Assembly: GCA_021772845.1 (NCBI GenBank)
Contig: JAJFLF010000062.1
Span: forward strand, 1 to 9,054
Origin: Mariprofundus sp.
GTDB lineage: Bacteria > Pseudomonadota > Zetaproteobacteria > Mariprofundales > Mariprofundaceae
Length of the DNA: 9,054 nucleotides
Direction: 5' to 3'
Shown: piece by piece, positions 1 through 6,382 of the stretch
Layout: the number at the start of each line of letters is the position of its first letter
How positions within the stretch are numbered: the first letter of the stretch is position 1
Notes under the pieces: generated by a model
Database searches by the model: none
The model's input: only the letters and a program-made list of their open reading frames with translations
What the model was told of the DNA's origin: nothing
Made by a program: the position numbers and the translations under genes

Positions 1-2
1 AG

Positions 3-1151
3 GGTCTGATTGAAGATGACATGCTTTCAATTACTAACGTAGTAAACATGACTATGGTTCTACGTCCACAGTTCACATCTACATCAACTAGCGGTAACGC
101 TGCTGGTCTAGCTGCTATTGGTGTTCAGGCTGTTGCTGCTGTTGCTGCTACTGCTAATGCTGCACAGGTTGTTGGTGTTGCTGCTGCTCCTGCTGCTGCT
201 GACACTCAGAAAACTGCTGTAATTGGTGATCAGGTTCTTATGTTCGGTGGCCGTGTAGGCACTAACACTGGTACTTTCGTTGAATATGACGGAACTTTCG
301 CTAACTTCCAGCTGCTGTCTGCTTTCGACATGGGCGATGCTAAAGTCGGTATCGACTTCTTCAACGCTGGTTTCGGTGTAACTTCCGGTATGGAAATTTC
401 ATCTGTTTACGGTCAGCACGGTGGTATGTTGAACGGTAAAAACCTGACTGCTTTTGAATCTTTGAGCGGCAACAACAACGCAGAAGCTGGTGTTACAGTT
501 TTCTATGCAAACGACCTTGTGAACGCATCTTTCGGTTTGATCACTGATTCTGCTGCATTTGATGGTGCTGTAGATAACGGTTGGAAACTTGCTCCTATGG
601 CACGTATCTTCGCACATGCTGAAGTAGGCAACTTTGAACTTGGCTTTGGTGGTATGATCATCTCCGGTAAAACTGGTAACCAGAACACTGCAACTGCATT
701 GACTGGTGCTGGTGCACGTGGTTTCGTTGCAGCGACAACTGAAGCTGAGCTGAAGAAATGGGCACTAGATTTCCAGGCACAGGGCGAAATGGGCGACATG
801 CAGGTTGGTGTTTATGCTGACTACGCAAAAGCTTCTGCTGATGGAACTAACAAAGTTAACATGTTCAGTAAAGCTGGTGGCGAAAGCTCTGGTTACTCTG
901 TACGTGCAAGCATCAAGCCTTTGCATAACGTAATCATCGGTGGTGGTTTCGGTATCATGAAGAACACTGGCGCTGTTGGTACTGGTGTTGAAAAAGTAAC
1001 TCAGTTCCAGGTTGCTGCTGAGTATGAAATCTACCAGAACTTCATTGTAGCATTGATCTACAACAGCACTAAAAATGTAAATGTTGGTAATGTCATTGGT
1101 GCAACTACCAAAGTTAAATCAACTGTACTCGACGTCGAAGCTCTACTTTAA
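3..1151 (+). CDS. Putative outer-membrane beta-barrel (porin-like) protein, 5' partial
   Basis: The frame is open to the left edge (residues GLIEDD precede the first ATG at 21), and no ribosome binding site sits properly before that ATG, so the true start is outside the window. About 382 residues are visible. From about residue 75 on, the protein is a series of short alternating polar/apolar, aromatic-bearing segments separated by Gly/Asn/Asp turns (for example NFQLLSAFDMGDAKVGIDFF, FELGFGGMIISGKTG, MQVGVYADYA, VTQFQVAAEYEIYQNFIVAL), the usual look of transmembrane beta-hairpins. An Ala/Val/Gly-rich stretch near visible residues 30-65 would be a long loop. The last residue is Leu rather than the common terminal Phe/Trp. 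Codon use is strongly biased (GGT, GCT, CGT, AAC), suggesting a highly expressed product. The gene ends in tandem TAA TAA followed by a strong terminator. The exact family is not recognised; a porin role is inferred from strand pattern only. Confidence 0.6.
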   Translation, partial: GLIEDDMLSITNVVNMTMVLRPQFTSTSTSGNAAGLAAIGVQAVAAVAATANAAQVVGVAAAPAAADTQKTAVIGDQVLMFGGRVGTNTGTFVEYDGTFANFQLLSAFDMGDAKVGIDFFNAGFGVTSGMEISSVYGQHGGMLNGKNLTAFESLSGNNNAEAGVTVFYANDLVNASFGLITDSAAFDGAVDNGWKLAPMARIFAHAEVGNFELGFGGMIISGKTGNQNTATALTGAGARGFVAATTEAELKKWALDFQAQGEMGDMQVGVYADYAKASADGTNKVNMFSKAGGESSGYSVRASIKPLHNVIIGGGFGIMKNTGAVGTGVEKVTQFQVAAEYEIYQNFIVALIYNSTKNVNVGNVIGATTKVKSTVLDVEALL

Positions 1152-1174
1152 TAACAGAACTTCATCGAAAGTAT

Positions 1175-1209
1175 AAGAGAGGGGAGCTTAGGCTCCCCTC
1201 TTTTTTTTT
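1175..1209 (+). terminator. Rho-independent terminator of the porin-like gene
   Basis: A perfect 9-bp GC-rich stem (GAGGGGAGC at 1179-1187 with GCTCCCCTC at 1192-1200, loop TTAG) is extended by A/T and G-T pairs and followed by a run of nine T (1201-1209). It lies 20-odd bases after the tandem stop codons and isolates the strongly biased gene from the lipoprotein gene downstream. Confidence 0.93.
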
Positions 1210-1287
1210 GTCTTCATTTCTTGTTGGTGCCCCATTATTATTTTTGCTGCTTGACCCAGAGCCAACGAGCAGATGGAATTCAGCCTT

Positions 1288-1965
1288 ATGAAACCTATGA
1301 TTAAATACACGACCTTACTTATGATACTTTTCACGACCTCCGCATGTGCCAACAGGCAGATGTTTTGGGATGTCGATGACAAGAGTGGCAGCCAGCCTTC
1401 AATATTCGGAACTAAATCGACACCCGTAGCAGAAAATAGGGCCCCGCTTGAACTTCCGCCGGAATTGCGCGCAGATATTGAACTACCTATGGCAAATGCA
1501 GTAAGCAGTAATAGTTCGAATGAAGCCGTCTCAGAGAAATATCGTCAGGCAGTAACAGGTAAAAAAGTAGCGTTGGATGCGCGTGTGTATGATGCAGCAG
1601 CAGATCAGACCTTTTCTGCAGTTGTGGATGCAATGACATCGTTAAGTATGCCGGTGGATTCTGTGGATTCAGCTAGCGGTATTGTTACCACTGATTGGAT
1701 AAGAAAAGGCGCGTATAACAATAATCTGATAGGTAATTTGATTGGTAGTTCAGGCAAACTAACGCGTCATCGCTATGTTGTACGTGTTTTTCGTGTGAAA
1801 AATGAGCAGCAGCCACAAAGTCGTTTAGAAGTGCGTACGCTATTGCAGGGGTATACAAACGGTCACTGGGTGAATACAGCGATGAATAAAAAACATGCCG
1901 AAGCATTTTTTGTAACCGTTGAAGAGCAGCTAGGGCGTCTGCAAGGTAATAAAGCCGCGCCTTAA
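1288..1965 (+). CDS. BamC-like (NlpB/DapX-type) lipoprotein
   Basis: The 225-residue product starts with a short lipoprotein signal peptide (MKPMIKYTTLLMILFTTSAC); Cys20 would be the lipidated residue, although the lipobox (T-S-A-C) lacks the usual Leu at -3. A proline-rich stretch at about residues 52-60 (APLELPPEL) resembles the segment of BamC that lies against BamD. Residues 95-215 read like one helix-grip domain, with a helix (about 104-120), then SGIVTTDWI and RYVVRVFRV strands. BamC is an accessory lipoprotein of the outer-membrane beta-barrel assembly complex; it normally has two such domains and over 300 residues, so this is a short version. Start 1288 is preferred because GGAA lies 9 bases upstream; 1273 and 1297 are alternatives. 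The usual neighbour dapA is absent. Family assignment is by motif reading and is moderate. Confidence 0.6.
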   Translation: MKPMIKYTTLLMILFTTSACANRQMFWDVDDKSGSQPSIFGTKSTPVAENRAPLELPPELRADIELPMANAVSSNSSNEAVSEKYRQAVTGKKVALDARVYDAAADQTFSAVVDAMTSLSMPVDSVDSASGIVTTDWIRKGAYNNNLIGNLIGSSGKLTRHRYVVRVFRVKNEQQPQSRLEVRTLLQGYTNGHWVNTAMNKKHAEAFFVTVEEQLGRLQGNKAAP

Positions 1966-1983
1966 TCAGTTCGCTGAGTTCTC

Positions 1984-2769
1984 TTAAGTCATTAATTGTT
2001 GTAGTGCGGCTCCGGGGTCATCCTGGCGCATCAGTGATTCACCGATCAGAAAGCCGTACACATCACTCTTATTCATAAGCTGAATATCGTCAGGGGTAAA
2101 GATACCTGATTCGGTGATGGCTGTTTTGTCATCATCTAATTGTTGAAGCAGCGAAATCGTTGTTTCCAGACTCGTTTCGAATGTGTGCAGGTTGCGATTG
2201 TTGATGCCCATGAGTTGAGTGTTGAGTAGCAAAGCACGTTCCAGCTCTTGTGCATTGTGGACTTCTGGCAATACAGATAGGCCTAACTCATGCGCGCATG
2301 CCGTTAATTCTGCTGCCAATACATCATCCAGCATAGCTAATATCACCAGAATCGCATCAGCCCCCATCGCTTTGGCTTCAATGATTTGATAGGGATCAAG
2401 CATGAAATCCTTGCGCAGGATGGGTAGATCAACCGCCTTGCGAATGGATCGAACATAAGCATCATCACCCTGAAAGTATTTCACATCAGTGAGTACGGAC
2501 AGGCAGCTTGCGCCACCTGCCTCATAAGATTTGGCAATGGCCACCGGATCAAAATCAGCACGAATAATGCCTTTGGATGGGCTGGCTTTTTTTACTTCAG
2601 CAATGACTGCATTCTGTTTGTTGGAGATCTTGCTTTTTAATACTCCGGCAAAGTCCAACGGTGTGGCATTTTTAGCCAATGCAATCAGCTCGGATTCAGA
2701 GCGTTCAGTTTTGCATCTGGCAACCCACTCCCGTTTGTATGCAGCGATTTCATTTAATATAGAGCTCAT
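1984..2769 (-). CDS. trpC: Indole-3-glycerol phosphate synthase
   Basis: This 261-residue monofunctional TIM-barrel enzyme converts carboxyphenylamino-deoxyribulose phosphate to indole-3-glycerol phosphate, the fourth step of tryptophan synthesis, in the cytoplasm. Hallmarks seen: AEVKKASPSKG at 57-67 (Glu58, Lys60), LRKDF at 118-122 (catalytic Lys120), LPEVH at 167-171 (Glu169), GINNRNL at 188-194, TESG at 219-222 and the phosphate-binding end FLIGESLMR. Length is normal and no TrpF domain is fused. It is the last gene of the trp operon and is separated from trpD by a repeat-bounded insert. Its ribosome binding site (GGTGA, 6 bases before ATG) lies at the edge of that insert, and its start overlaps the stop of a 20-codon ORF. 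It converges on the BamC-like gene with an 18-base gap and no visible terminator. Confidence 0.97.
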   Translation of the reverse strand: MSSILNEIAAYKREWVARCKTERSESELIALAKNATPLDFAGVLKSKISNKQNAVIAEVKKASPSKGIIRADFDPVAIAKSYEAGGASCLSVLTDVKYFQGDDAYVRSIRKAVDLPILRKDFMLDPYQIIEAKAMGADAILVILAMLDDVLAAELTACAHELGLSVLPEVHNAQELERALLLNTQLMGINNRNLHTFETSLETTISLLQQLDDDKTAITESGIFTPDDIQLMNKSDVYGFLIGESLMRQDDPGAALQQLMT

Positions 2770-2828
2770 GATTTTTCACCGCGAAGTACGCAGAGTTCCA
2801 CAGAGTAAAACAGAGTCGAAATTTTCAT
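2766..2828 (-). CDS. Possible 20-residue ORF coupled to trpC
   Basis: On the minus strand an ATG at 2828 is preceded by GGAG (2840-2837) at a spacing of 8, and opens a frame MKISTLFYSVELCVLRGEKS. Its TGA overlaps the trpC start codon as ATGA. Roughly half of it is read through repeat copy R2. The good ribosome binding site and the exact overlap suggest that ribosomes could be delivered to trpC by termination-reinitiation. It has no recognised family and may have no function as a peptide. A chance ORF in the repeat is the main alternative. Confidence 0.35.
   Translation of the reverse strand: MKISTLFYSVELCVLRGEKS
2767..2780 (-). promoter_or_regulatory. trpC ribosome binding site formed by the repeat edge
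   Basis: On the minus strand the sequence GGTGAAAAATCATG places GGTGA six bases before the trpC ATG. The GGTGA straddles the outer edge of repeat R2, so GGT is repeat-derived and GA is flank. This suggests trpC initiation was kept or rebuilt after the insertion. Confidence 0.55.
2778..2810 (+). repeat. Inverted repeat copy R2 (trpC side)
   Basis: Read on the plus strand it begins ACCGCGAAGTACGCAGAG and continues with a 10-base periodic CAGAGT motif (2791-2796, 2801-2806, and a third at 2811-2816 just past the aligned part). It matches copy R1 in opposite orientation at 28 of 33 aligned positions. Its outer edge, read on the minus strand, forms the GCGGTGA that serves as the trpC ribosome binding site. 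Confidence 0.8.
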
Positions 2829-2871
2829 TATAGATACTCCAATTGAATTATTATTTGTGTGAAGATTCTAA

Positions 2872-3285
2872 TCATGAACTATGCACCATGCGTTTAATTC
2901 CATTTTTCAGTGAATGGACATTGAAGTTTATTAAGAGTCCAAGCTGCTTGTTTGCCAGTTTTAAATAGGTGAGTAGTTGAGCCTCATGAATGGGTAGTAA
3001 TCGTTCAACAGCTTTGATTTCAACGATGACTCTGTCCTCTACAAGCATATCGAGTCTATACCCAGCATCAATCTTCACTCCATCATACACAACAGGAAGC
3101 TCAACTTGACGGCTTGCCAAAATACCAGCTTTGCCTAATTCGTAGAGCAGACAATGCTCGTAAGTTGATTCAAGTAGTCCGGGACCAAGCGTTGAATGAA
3201 CACGGAAAGCTGCATCTAATATATGCTGACTTATTTGATTTAACTCTGCGAAACTCTGCGTCCTTTGCGGTTCAGTTTTTTGCAT
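2872..3285 (-). CDS. GxxExxY family protein (PD-(D/E)xK nuclease-like)
   Basis: The 137-residue product carries the naming motif at GLLESTY within LGPGLLESTYEHCLL, then the PD-(D/E)xK-like core DAGYRLDMLVEDRVIVEIKA (Asp of RLDM, and the E-I-K triad end), then HEAQLLTYLKL and LGLLINFNVHSLKNGIKRMV near the C terminus, all typical of the family. Its molecular role is not established; a nuclease-type fold is known from the family and activity is inference. The first ATG lies inside the end of trpD (14-base overlap, ATGCAAAAAACTGA) and has no ribosome binding site. The next 12 or so residues (TEPQRTQSFAEL) are encoded by repeat copy R1. No better in-frame start exists before the conserved part. 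A longer upstream reading (to 3534) is only a shadow of trpD. It interrupts the trp operon and is unrelated to tryptophan synthesis. Confidence 0.88.
   Translation of the reverse strand: MQKTEPQRTQSFAELNQISQHILDAAFRVHSTLGPGLLESTYEHCLLYELGKAGILASRQVELPVVYDGVKIDAGYRLDMLVEDRVIVEIKAVERLLPIHEAQLLTYLKLANKQLGLLINFNVHSLKNGIKRMVHSS
3239..3271 (-). repeat. Inverted repeat copy R1 (trpD side)
   Basis: Read on the minus strand it begins ACCGCAAAGGACGCAGAG immediately after the trpD TGA and contains two tandem CGCAGAGTT units spaced 10 bases. It is the inverted partner of the copy at 2778-2810, with about five mismatches in 33 positions. It is translated as the N terminus of the GxxExxY protein. Confidence 0.8.
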
Positions 3286-4306
3286 TTTTAGTAAATGCGA
3301 CCAATGCATCAAGTGTTTGCATGGCTTTTCCACTATCAATGGCCTGTGCAGCCATGCCAAGGCCTTCACCAATACCATTGACCTTGCCTGCAACCCACAA
3401 AGCTGCTGCGGCATTGAGCAGAACAATATCACGACCTGCACCGGACTGGCCTGCAAAGATATGTTTGAGGATATCCGCATTGGTGGTGGCATCATCGCCT
3501 GCCAGAGCTTCAGGCACAGCGTAAGGCATACCAAATGCAGCAGGATCTATTTCAAAGCGGATAGGTGGCTGACCTGCTTCGATAAGGATGGCGTCCGTGA
3601 TATCTGTAGTAGTGATCTCATCAAGTCCATCACGCCCATGTACAATCAAAGCGCGTTTGCTGCCGAGTTGGAGTAGTGCATTGGCTACCAACTCGAGTTT
3701 ATCTTCACTGTATACGCCAAGTACCTGGTAATCAGCGCCTGCAGGGTTGGTCAGGGGGCCCAGAAGGTTGAAAATCGTACGGATGCCCAGTTCGCGGCGA
3801 ACAGGGCCTGCATGGCGCATAGCAGGGTGTAGATGCTGGGCAAAGAGAAAACCTATGCCTGTTTTGTCTATGCAGTCGGCAACTTGCTCAGGGCTAAGCT
3901 CAAGATTAACACCGAGTGCTTCCAGCACATCGGCAGCACCGGATTTGGAAGACATGGCGCGATTGCCATGTTTGGCAACAGGCAGTCCGCAGGCTGCCAC
4001 CACAATAGAAACAGCAGTGGAAATGTTAAATGTTTTGGCGCCATCACCGCCTGTGCCACAGGTATCAACAAGGCCCTGTGCTTTGGGACTGATCTTGGTG
4101 GAGGCGGCACGCATAGCTTTGGCTGCACCGGCTACGACTTCAGCAGACTCACCACGAATAGATAGGCCCATGAGGATTGCTGAAATTTGAGCGGATGAAG
4201 CTTCACCATTCATGATGCTTGCGAACACTGCTTCAGCACTATCACCAGTGATTGCAGTGCCAGACTGAATGTCTTTGATTGCCTGAATTATTACGCTGCT
4301 ATTCAT
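3272..4306 (-). CDS. trpD: Anthranilate phosphoribosyltransferase
   Basis: The 344-residue enzyme transfers phosphoribose from PRPP to anthranilate, the second step of tryptophan synthesis. Visible signatures: the PRPP-binding loop DTCGTGGDGAKTFNIST (81-97), KHGNRAMSSKSGAADVLEAL (112-131), GPLTNPA (183-189) and the metal-binding DGLDE (226-230). Length is normal and no glutamine amidotransferase domain is fused, since TrpG is encoded separately. Its start overlaps the trpG stop by 4 bases (ATGA), implying translational coupling. Its stop codon TGA directly abuts the inserted repeat at 3271, so the insertion seems to have left the reading frame whole, although the last few residues (TKNAKN) could have been altered. 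Confidence 0.97.
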   Translation of the reverse strand: MNSSVIIQAIKDIQSGTAITGDSAEAVFASIMNGEASSAQISAILMGLSIRGESAEVVAGAAKAMRAASTKISPKAQGLVDTCGTGGDGAKTFNISTAVSIVVAACGLPVAKHGNRAMSSKSGAADVLEALGVNLELSPEQVADCIDKTGIGFLFAQHLHPAMRHAGPVRRELGIRTIFNLLGPLTNPAGADYQVLGVYSEDKLELVANALLQLGSKRALIVHGRDGLDEITTTDITDAILIEAGQPPIRFEIDPAAFGMPYAVPEALAGDDATTNADILKHIFAGQSGAGRDIVLLNAAAALWVAGKVNGIGEGLGMAAQAIDSGKAMQTLDALVAFTKNAKN

Positions 4307-4872
4307 GATGTGCTTACTTCAAGAAAGTTTTTGAGCATCTGGTGCCCGTGTTCGGTCAGAATGGATTCCGGATGAAATTGCAGGCCAAAGGTTGGATGTT
4401 CACGGTGACGTAGTCCCATCAATTCCCCTTCATCGGTCCAGGCGGTGCGTTCAAGGCAGTCAGGTAGTGGTTCCGGCACGATTAACGAATGATAGCGGGT
4501 GGCGGTGAATGGCGATGGCATATCAGCGAAGACGCCAGTTCCCACATGATGGATCAGACTGGTTTTGCCGTGCATCAGACGTGGGGCCCGAATGACTTCA
4601 CCACCAAATACTGCTGAAATAGACTGATGCCCAAGGCATACTCCCAGAATAGGTATCTGACCAGAAAACTGGCGAATCACCTGCATGGAAATGCCGGCCT
4701 CAAACGGGGTGCGAGGGCCGGGGGAGATCAGAATGCTATCCGGCTGCATATCTGAAATTTCATCAACGCTGATTTTATCATTACGGAAGATTTCGGGGGT
4801 TTCTCCCAGTTCGCCCAGATATTGCACCAGGTTAAAGGTGAATGAGTCGTAATTATCAATGACCAGAATCAT
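4303..4872 (-). CDS. trpG: Anthranilate synthase component II (glutamine amidotransferase)
   Basis: The 189-residue class I amidotransferase releases ammonia from glutamine for the TrpE subunit; in many bacteria the same protein also serves p-aminobenzoate synthase (as PabA). The catalytic triad is intact: Cys79 in GVCLGH, His167 and Glu169 in QFHPES. The N-terminal DNYDSFTFNL, and MHGK and RYHSL around 100-130, are typical. The oxyanion-region motif reads SPGPRTP (50-56), with Arg54 in place of the usual Gly or Cys. A ribosome binding site AGGA lies 8 bases before the ATG. The gene overlaps trpE and trpD by ATGA on both sides, so TrpE and TrpG are probably made in matched amounts. Confidence 0.96.
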   Translation of the reverse strand: MILVIDNYDSFTFNLVQYLGELGETPEIFRNDKISVDEISDMQPDSILISPGPRTPFEAGISMQVIRQFSGQIPILGVCLGHQSISAVFGGEVIRAPRLMHGKTSLIHHVGTGVFADMPSPFTATRYHSLIVPEPLPDCLERTAWTDEGELMGLRHREHPTFGLQFHPESILTEHGHQMLKNFLEVSTS

Positions 4873-6347
4873 GATGTTTTTCCTTGTGTCTGTGCTTCAG
4901 CCAGCGCTACGGCGCGGAACATCGCAGTGGCTTTATTGACACACTCCTGATGTTCTTTTTCGGGCACGGAGTCGGCTACAATGCCTGCACCTGCTTGAAT
5001 ATGTACCTGACCGTCATGAATGACAGCGGTGCGGATCGCAATAGCGGTGTCCATACGCTGGCCACCAAAACCGATATAACCAACAGTGCCGGCATACGGG
5101 CCGCGCGCGACAGGTTCCAGTTCATGAATGATCTCCATCGCACGTACTTTGGGGGCACCGGATACAGTGCCTGCGGGGAATGTGGCAGCTAACAGGTCCA
5201 AGGTGTCGGAGTTCTCTTGAAGGTCGCCTTCTACCTGTGAGACGATATGCATCACATGGGAATAGCGTTCGATCATCATTGATTCAGTCAGCTCAACACT
5301 GCCGTAGCTGCATACGCGGCCTAAATCGTTACGGCCTAAATCAACCAGCATCACATGTTCAGCCAATTCTTTGGCATCTGCCAGCAGATCCACTTCGAGT
5401 GCTTTGTCTTCTTGAACTGTTTTGCCGCGCGGGCGCGTACCTGCAATCGGACGAACAACTGCTTTTTCCTTTTCACGACGCACCAGTATCTCAGGAGATG
5501 ATCCCACCAGAATAGTTTCTCCGACATGCAGGTAAAACAGGTAAGGTGATGGATTGATATGACGTACAGCGCGGTAGATATCAAACGGAGCACACGTCAG
5601 CTGCTTGGAAAAACGCTGACTTAATACGACCTGAAAAATATCACCGGCATGGATGTATTCACGCGCTTTGCAAACTGCCGCTTCAAAATCGGCCTGTGAT
5701 GTCTGGGCAACAGGAGCTTCGCTCAGCGTAGTATCTGCATCGAGGTTGAGTACTTTGGCCACCTCACCTTCAGACAGGCTGGTCTCCATATTGTTTAATA
5801 CTTCTTGCGCGTCATCGAACTGATCGGAGGCCATGCGTACACAACAGGTCAGTGTGCCTTTGAGGTTATCAAAGACCATAAAACGATCGACCAGTAAAAA
5901 TGCTGATTCAGGTGCATCAACAGGATCTGGCAGATCAGCCGGGATATCTTCAAAATGAGAGACCAGTTGATAACCAAAATATCCCACCGCTCCACCGGCA
6001 AAAGGCAGATCATCGGCGGCAATGTATTCCTGAGAAATGATCTGTTCACGCAACCAGTCGAGAATGCCGCCTTCAAAATTTTCCTCGTGGCCATCACGAA
6101 AGCGCAGGGAGGTATGTGCTCCATTGGCGGTAGCGCGGCAGGCAGGGCTGATGCCTAAAATGCTGTAGCGACCCCACTGTTCACCACCTTCGGCTGATTC
6201 AAACATGAAACAGTCACCGCGATCTACCAGGCGAGAGAAGACGCCAGGTGGTGTTAAACAATCCGCTGAAAGGGTGCGGCGAAACAGTTGCACTGTTGAT
6301 TGGGCAGTGCTGGAGGAGCTTGAGGAAGAAGGCATTGATGAACTCAT
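4869..6347 (-). CDS. trpE: Anthranilate synthase component I
   Basis: The 492-residue chorismate-using subunit makes anthranilate with ammonia supplied by TrpG. The N-terminal domain has the tryptophan feedback site motif FMFES (47-51, equivalent of LLES) and NPSPYLFY (265-272), so feedback inhibition is expected. The catalytic domain shows PIAGTRPRG (300-308), AEHVMLVDLGRND (329-341), TFPAGTVSGAPKVRAMEII (389-407) and GAGIVADS (453-460). The start is uncertain: ATG 6347 has no clear ribosome binding site and the first 17 residues are a low-complexity Ser-rich tail (MSSSMPSSSSSSSTAQ); ATG 6335 is an alternative. It is the first gene of the operon and lies only 73 bases from the divergent tRNA-Ala gene, so there is no room for a classical leader-peptide attenuator. 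Confidence 0.96.
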   Translation of the reverse strand: MSSSMPSSSSSSSTAQSTVQLFRRTLSADCLTPPGVFSRLVDRGDCFMFESAEGGEQWGRYSILGISPACRATANGAHTSLRFRDGHEENFEGGILDWLREQIISQEYIAADDLPFAGGAVGYFGYQLVSHFEDIPADLPDPVDAPESAFLLVDRFMVFDNLKGTLTCCVRMASDQFDDAQEVLNNMETSLSEGEVAKVLNLDADTTLSEAPVAQTSQADFEAAVCKAREYIHAGDIFQVVLSQRFSKQLTCAPFDIYRAVRHINPSPYLFYLHVGETILVGSSPEILVRREKEKAVVRPIAGTRPRGKTVQEDKALEVDLLADAKELAEHVMLVDLGRNDLGRVCSYGSVELTESMMIERYSHVMHIVSQVEGDLQENSDTLDLLAATFPAGTVSGAPKVRAMEIIHELEPVARGPYAGTVGYIGFGGQRMDTAIAIRTAVIHDGQVHIQAGAGIVADSVPEKEHQECVNKATAMFRAVALAEAQTQGKTS

Positions 6348-6369
6348 GTTGACAATATTACCCTGCTAT

Positions 6370-6382
6370 GGCGAAATTCGCC
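6370..6382. promoter_or_regulatory. 13-bp palindrome upstream of trpE, possible operator
   Basis: GGCGAAATTCGCC is a perfect inverted repeat of 6+1+6 bases, centred about 29 bases before the trpE ATG and 45 bases before the tRNA gene. It is in the only intergenic space available for trp operon control. A TTGACA at 6349-6354 faces the tRNA and a TAATAT (6360-6355 on the minus strand) faces trpE, but neither has a good partner hexamer. A regulator binding here is a guess from position and symmetry. Confidence 0.25.

Larger units (their letters stand above)
2778..3271. mobile_element. Repeat-bounded cassette carrying a GxxExxY gene, inserted between trpD and trpC
   Basis: The whole trpD-trpC spacer is bounded by two inverted copies of a ~33-bp repeat (2778-2810 and 3239-3271). 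It contains the GxxExxY gene, an AT-rich tail (about 2820-2871) and a small ORF. The left outer edge lies 8 bases from the trpC ATG and the right outer edge directly abuts the trpD TGA. No transposase is present and no convincing target-site duplication is visible; only a TC dinucleotide is shared by both flanks. An inserted unit is inferred from repeat symmetry and from the fact that other gene junctions upstream in this operon are tight 4-base overlaps. Confidence 0.55.

Noticed and set aside
21..23. ATG as the true start of the porin-like gene
   Set aside because: The frame stays open to the window edge, no well-spaced ribosome binding site is present, and there is no signal peptide after it.
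1188..1382. 64-codon minus-strand ORF over the terminator and lipoprotein start
   Set aside because: It covers a terminator T run and the opposite strand of a signal peptide; no coding character.
2778..3271. The two repeats as a CRISPR array
   Set aside because: There are only two copies, in inverted orientation and separated by a gene, with no spacer structure.
3286..3534. Upstream extension of the GxxExxY frame into trpD
   Set aside because: The extra ~83 residues overlap well-conserved trpD coding sequence and do not resemble the family's N terminus.
6349..6377. TTGACA with a following hexamer as the tRNA-Ala promoter
   Set aside because: At 16-18 base spacing the -10 candidates (GCGAAA, CGAAAT, GAAATT) match poorly, so I do not call a promoter.
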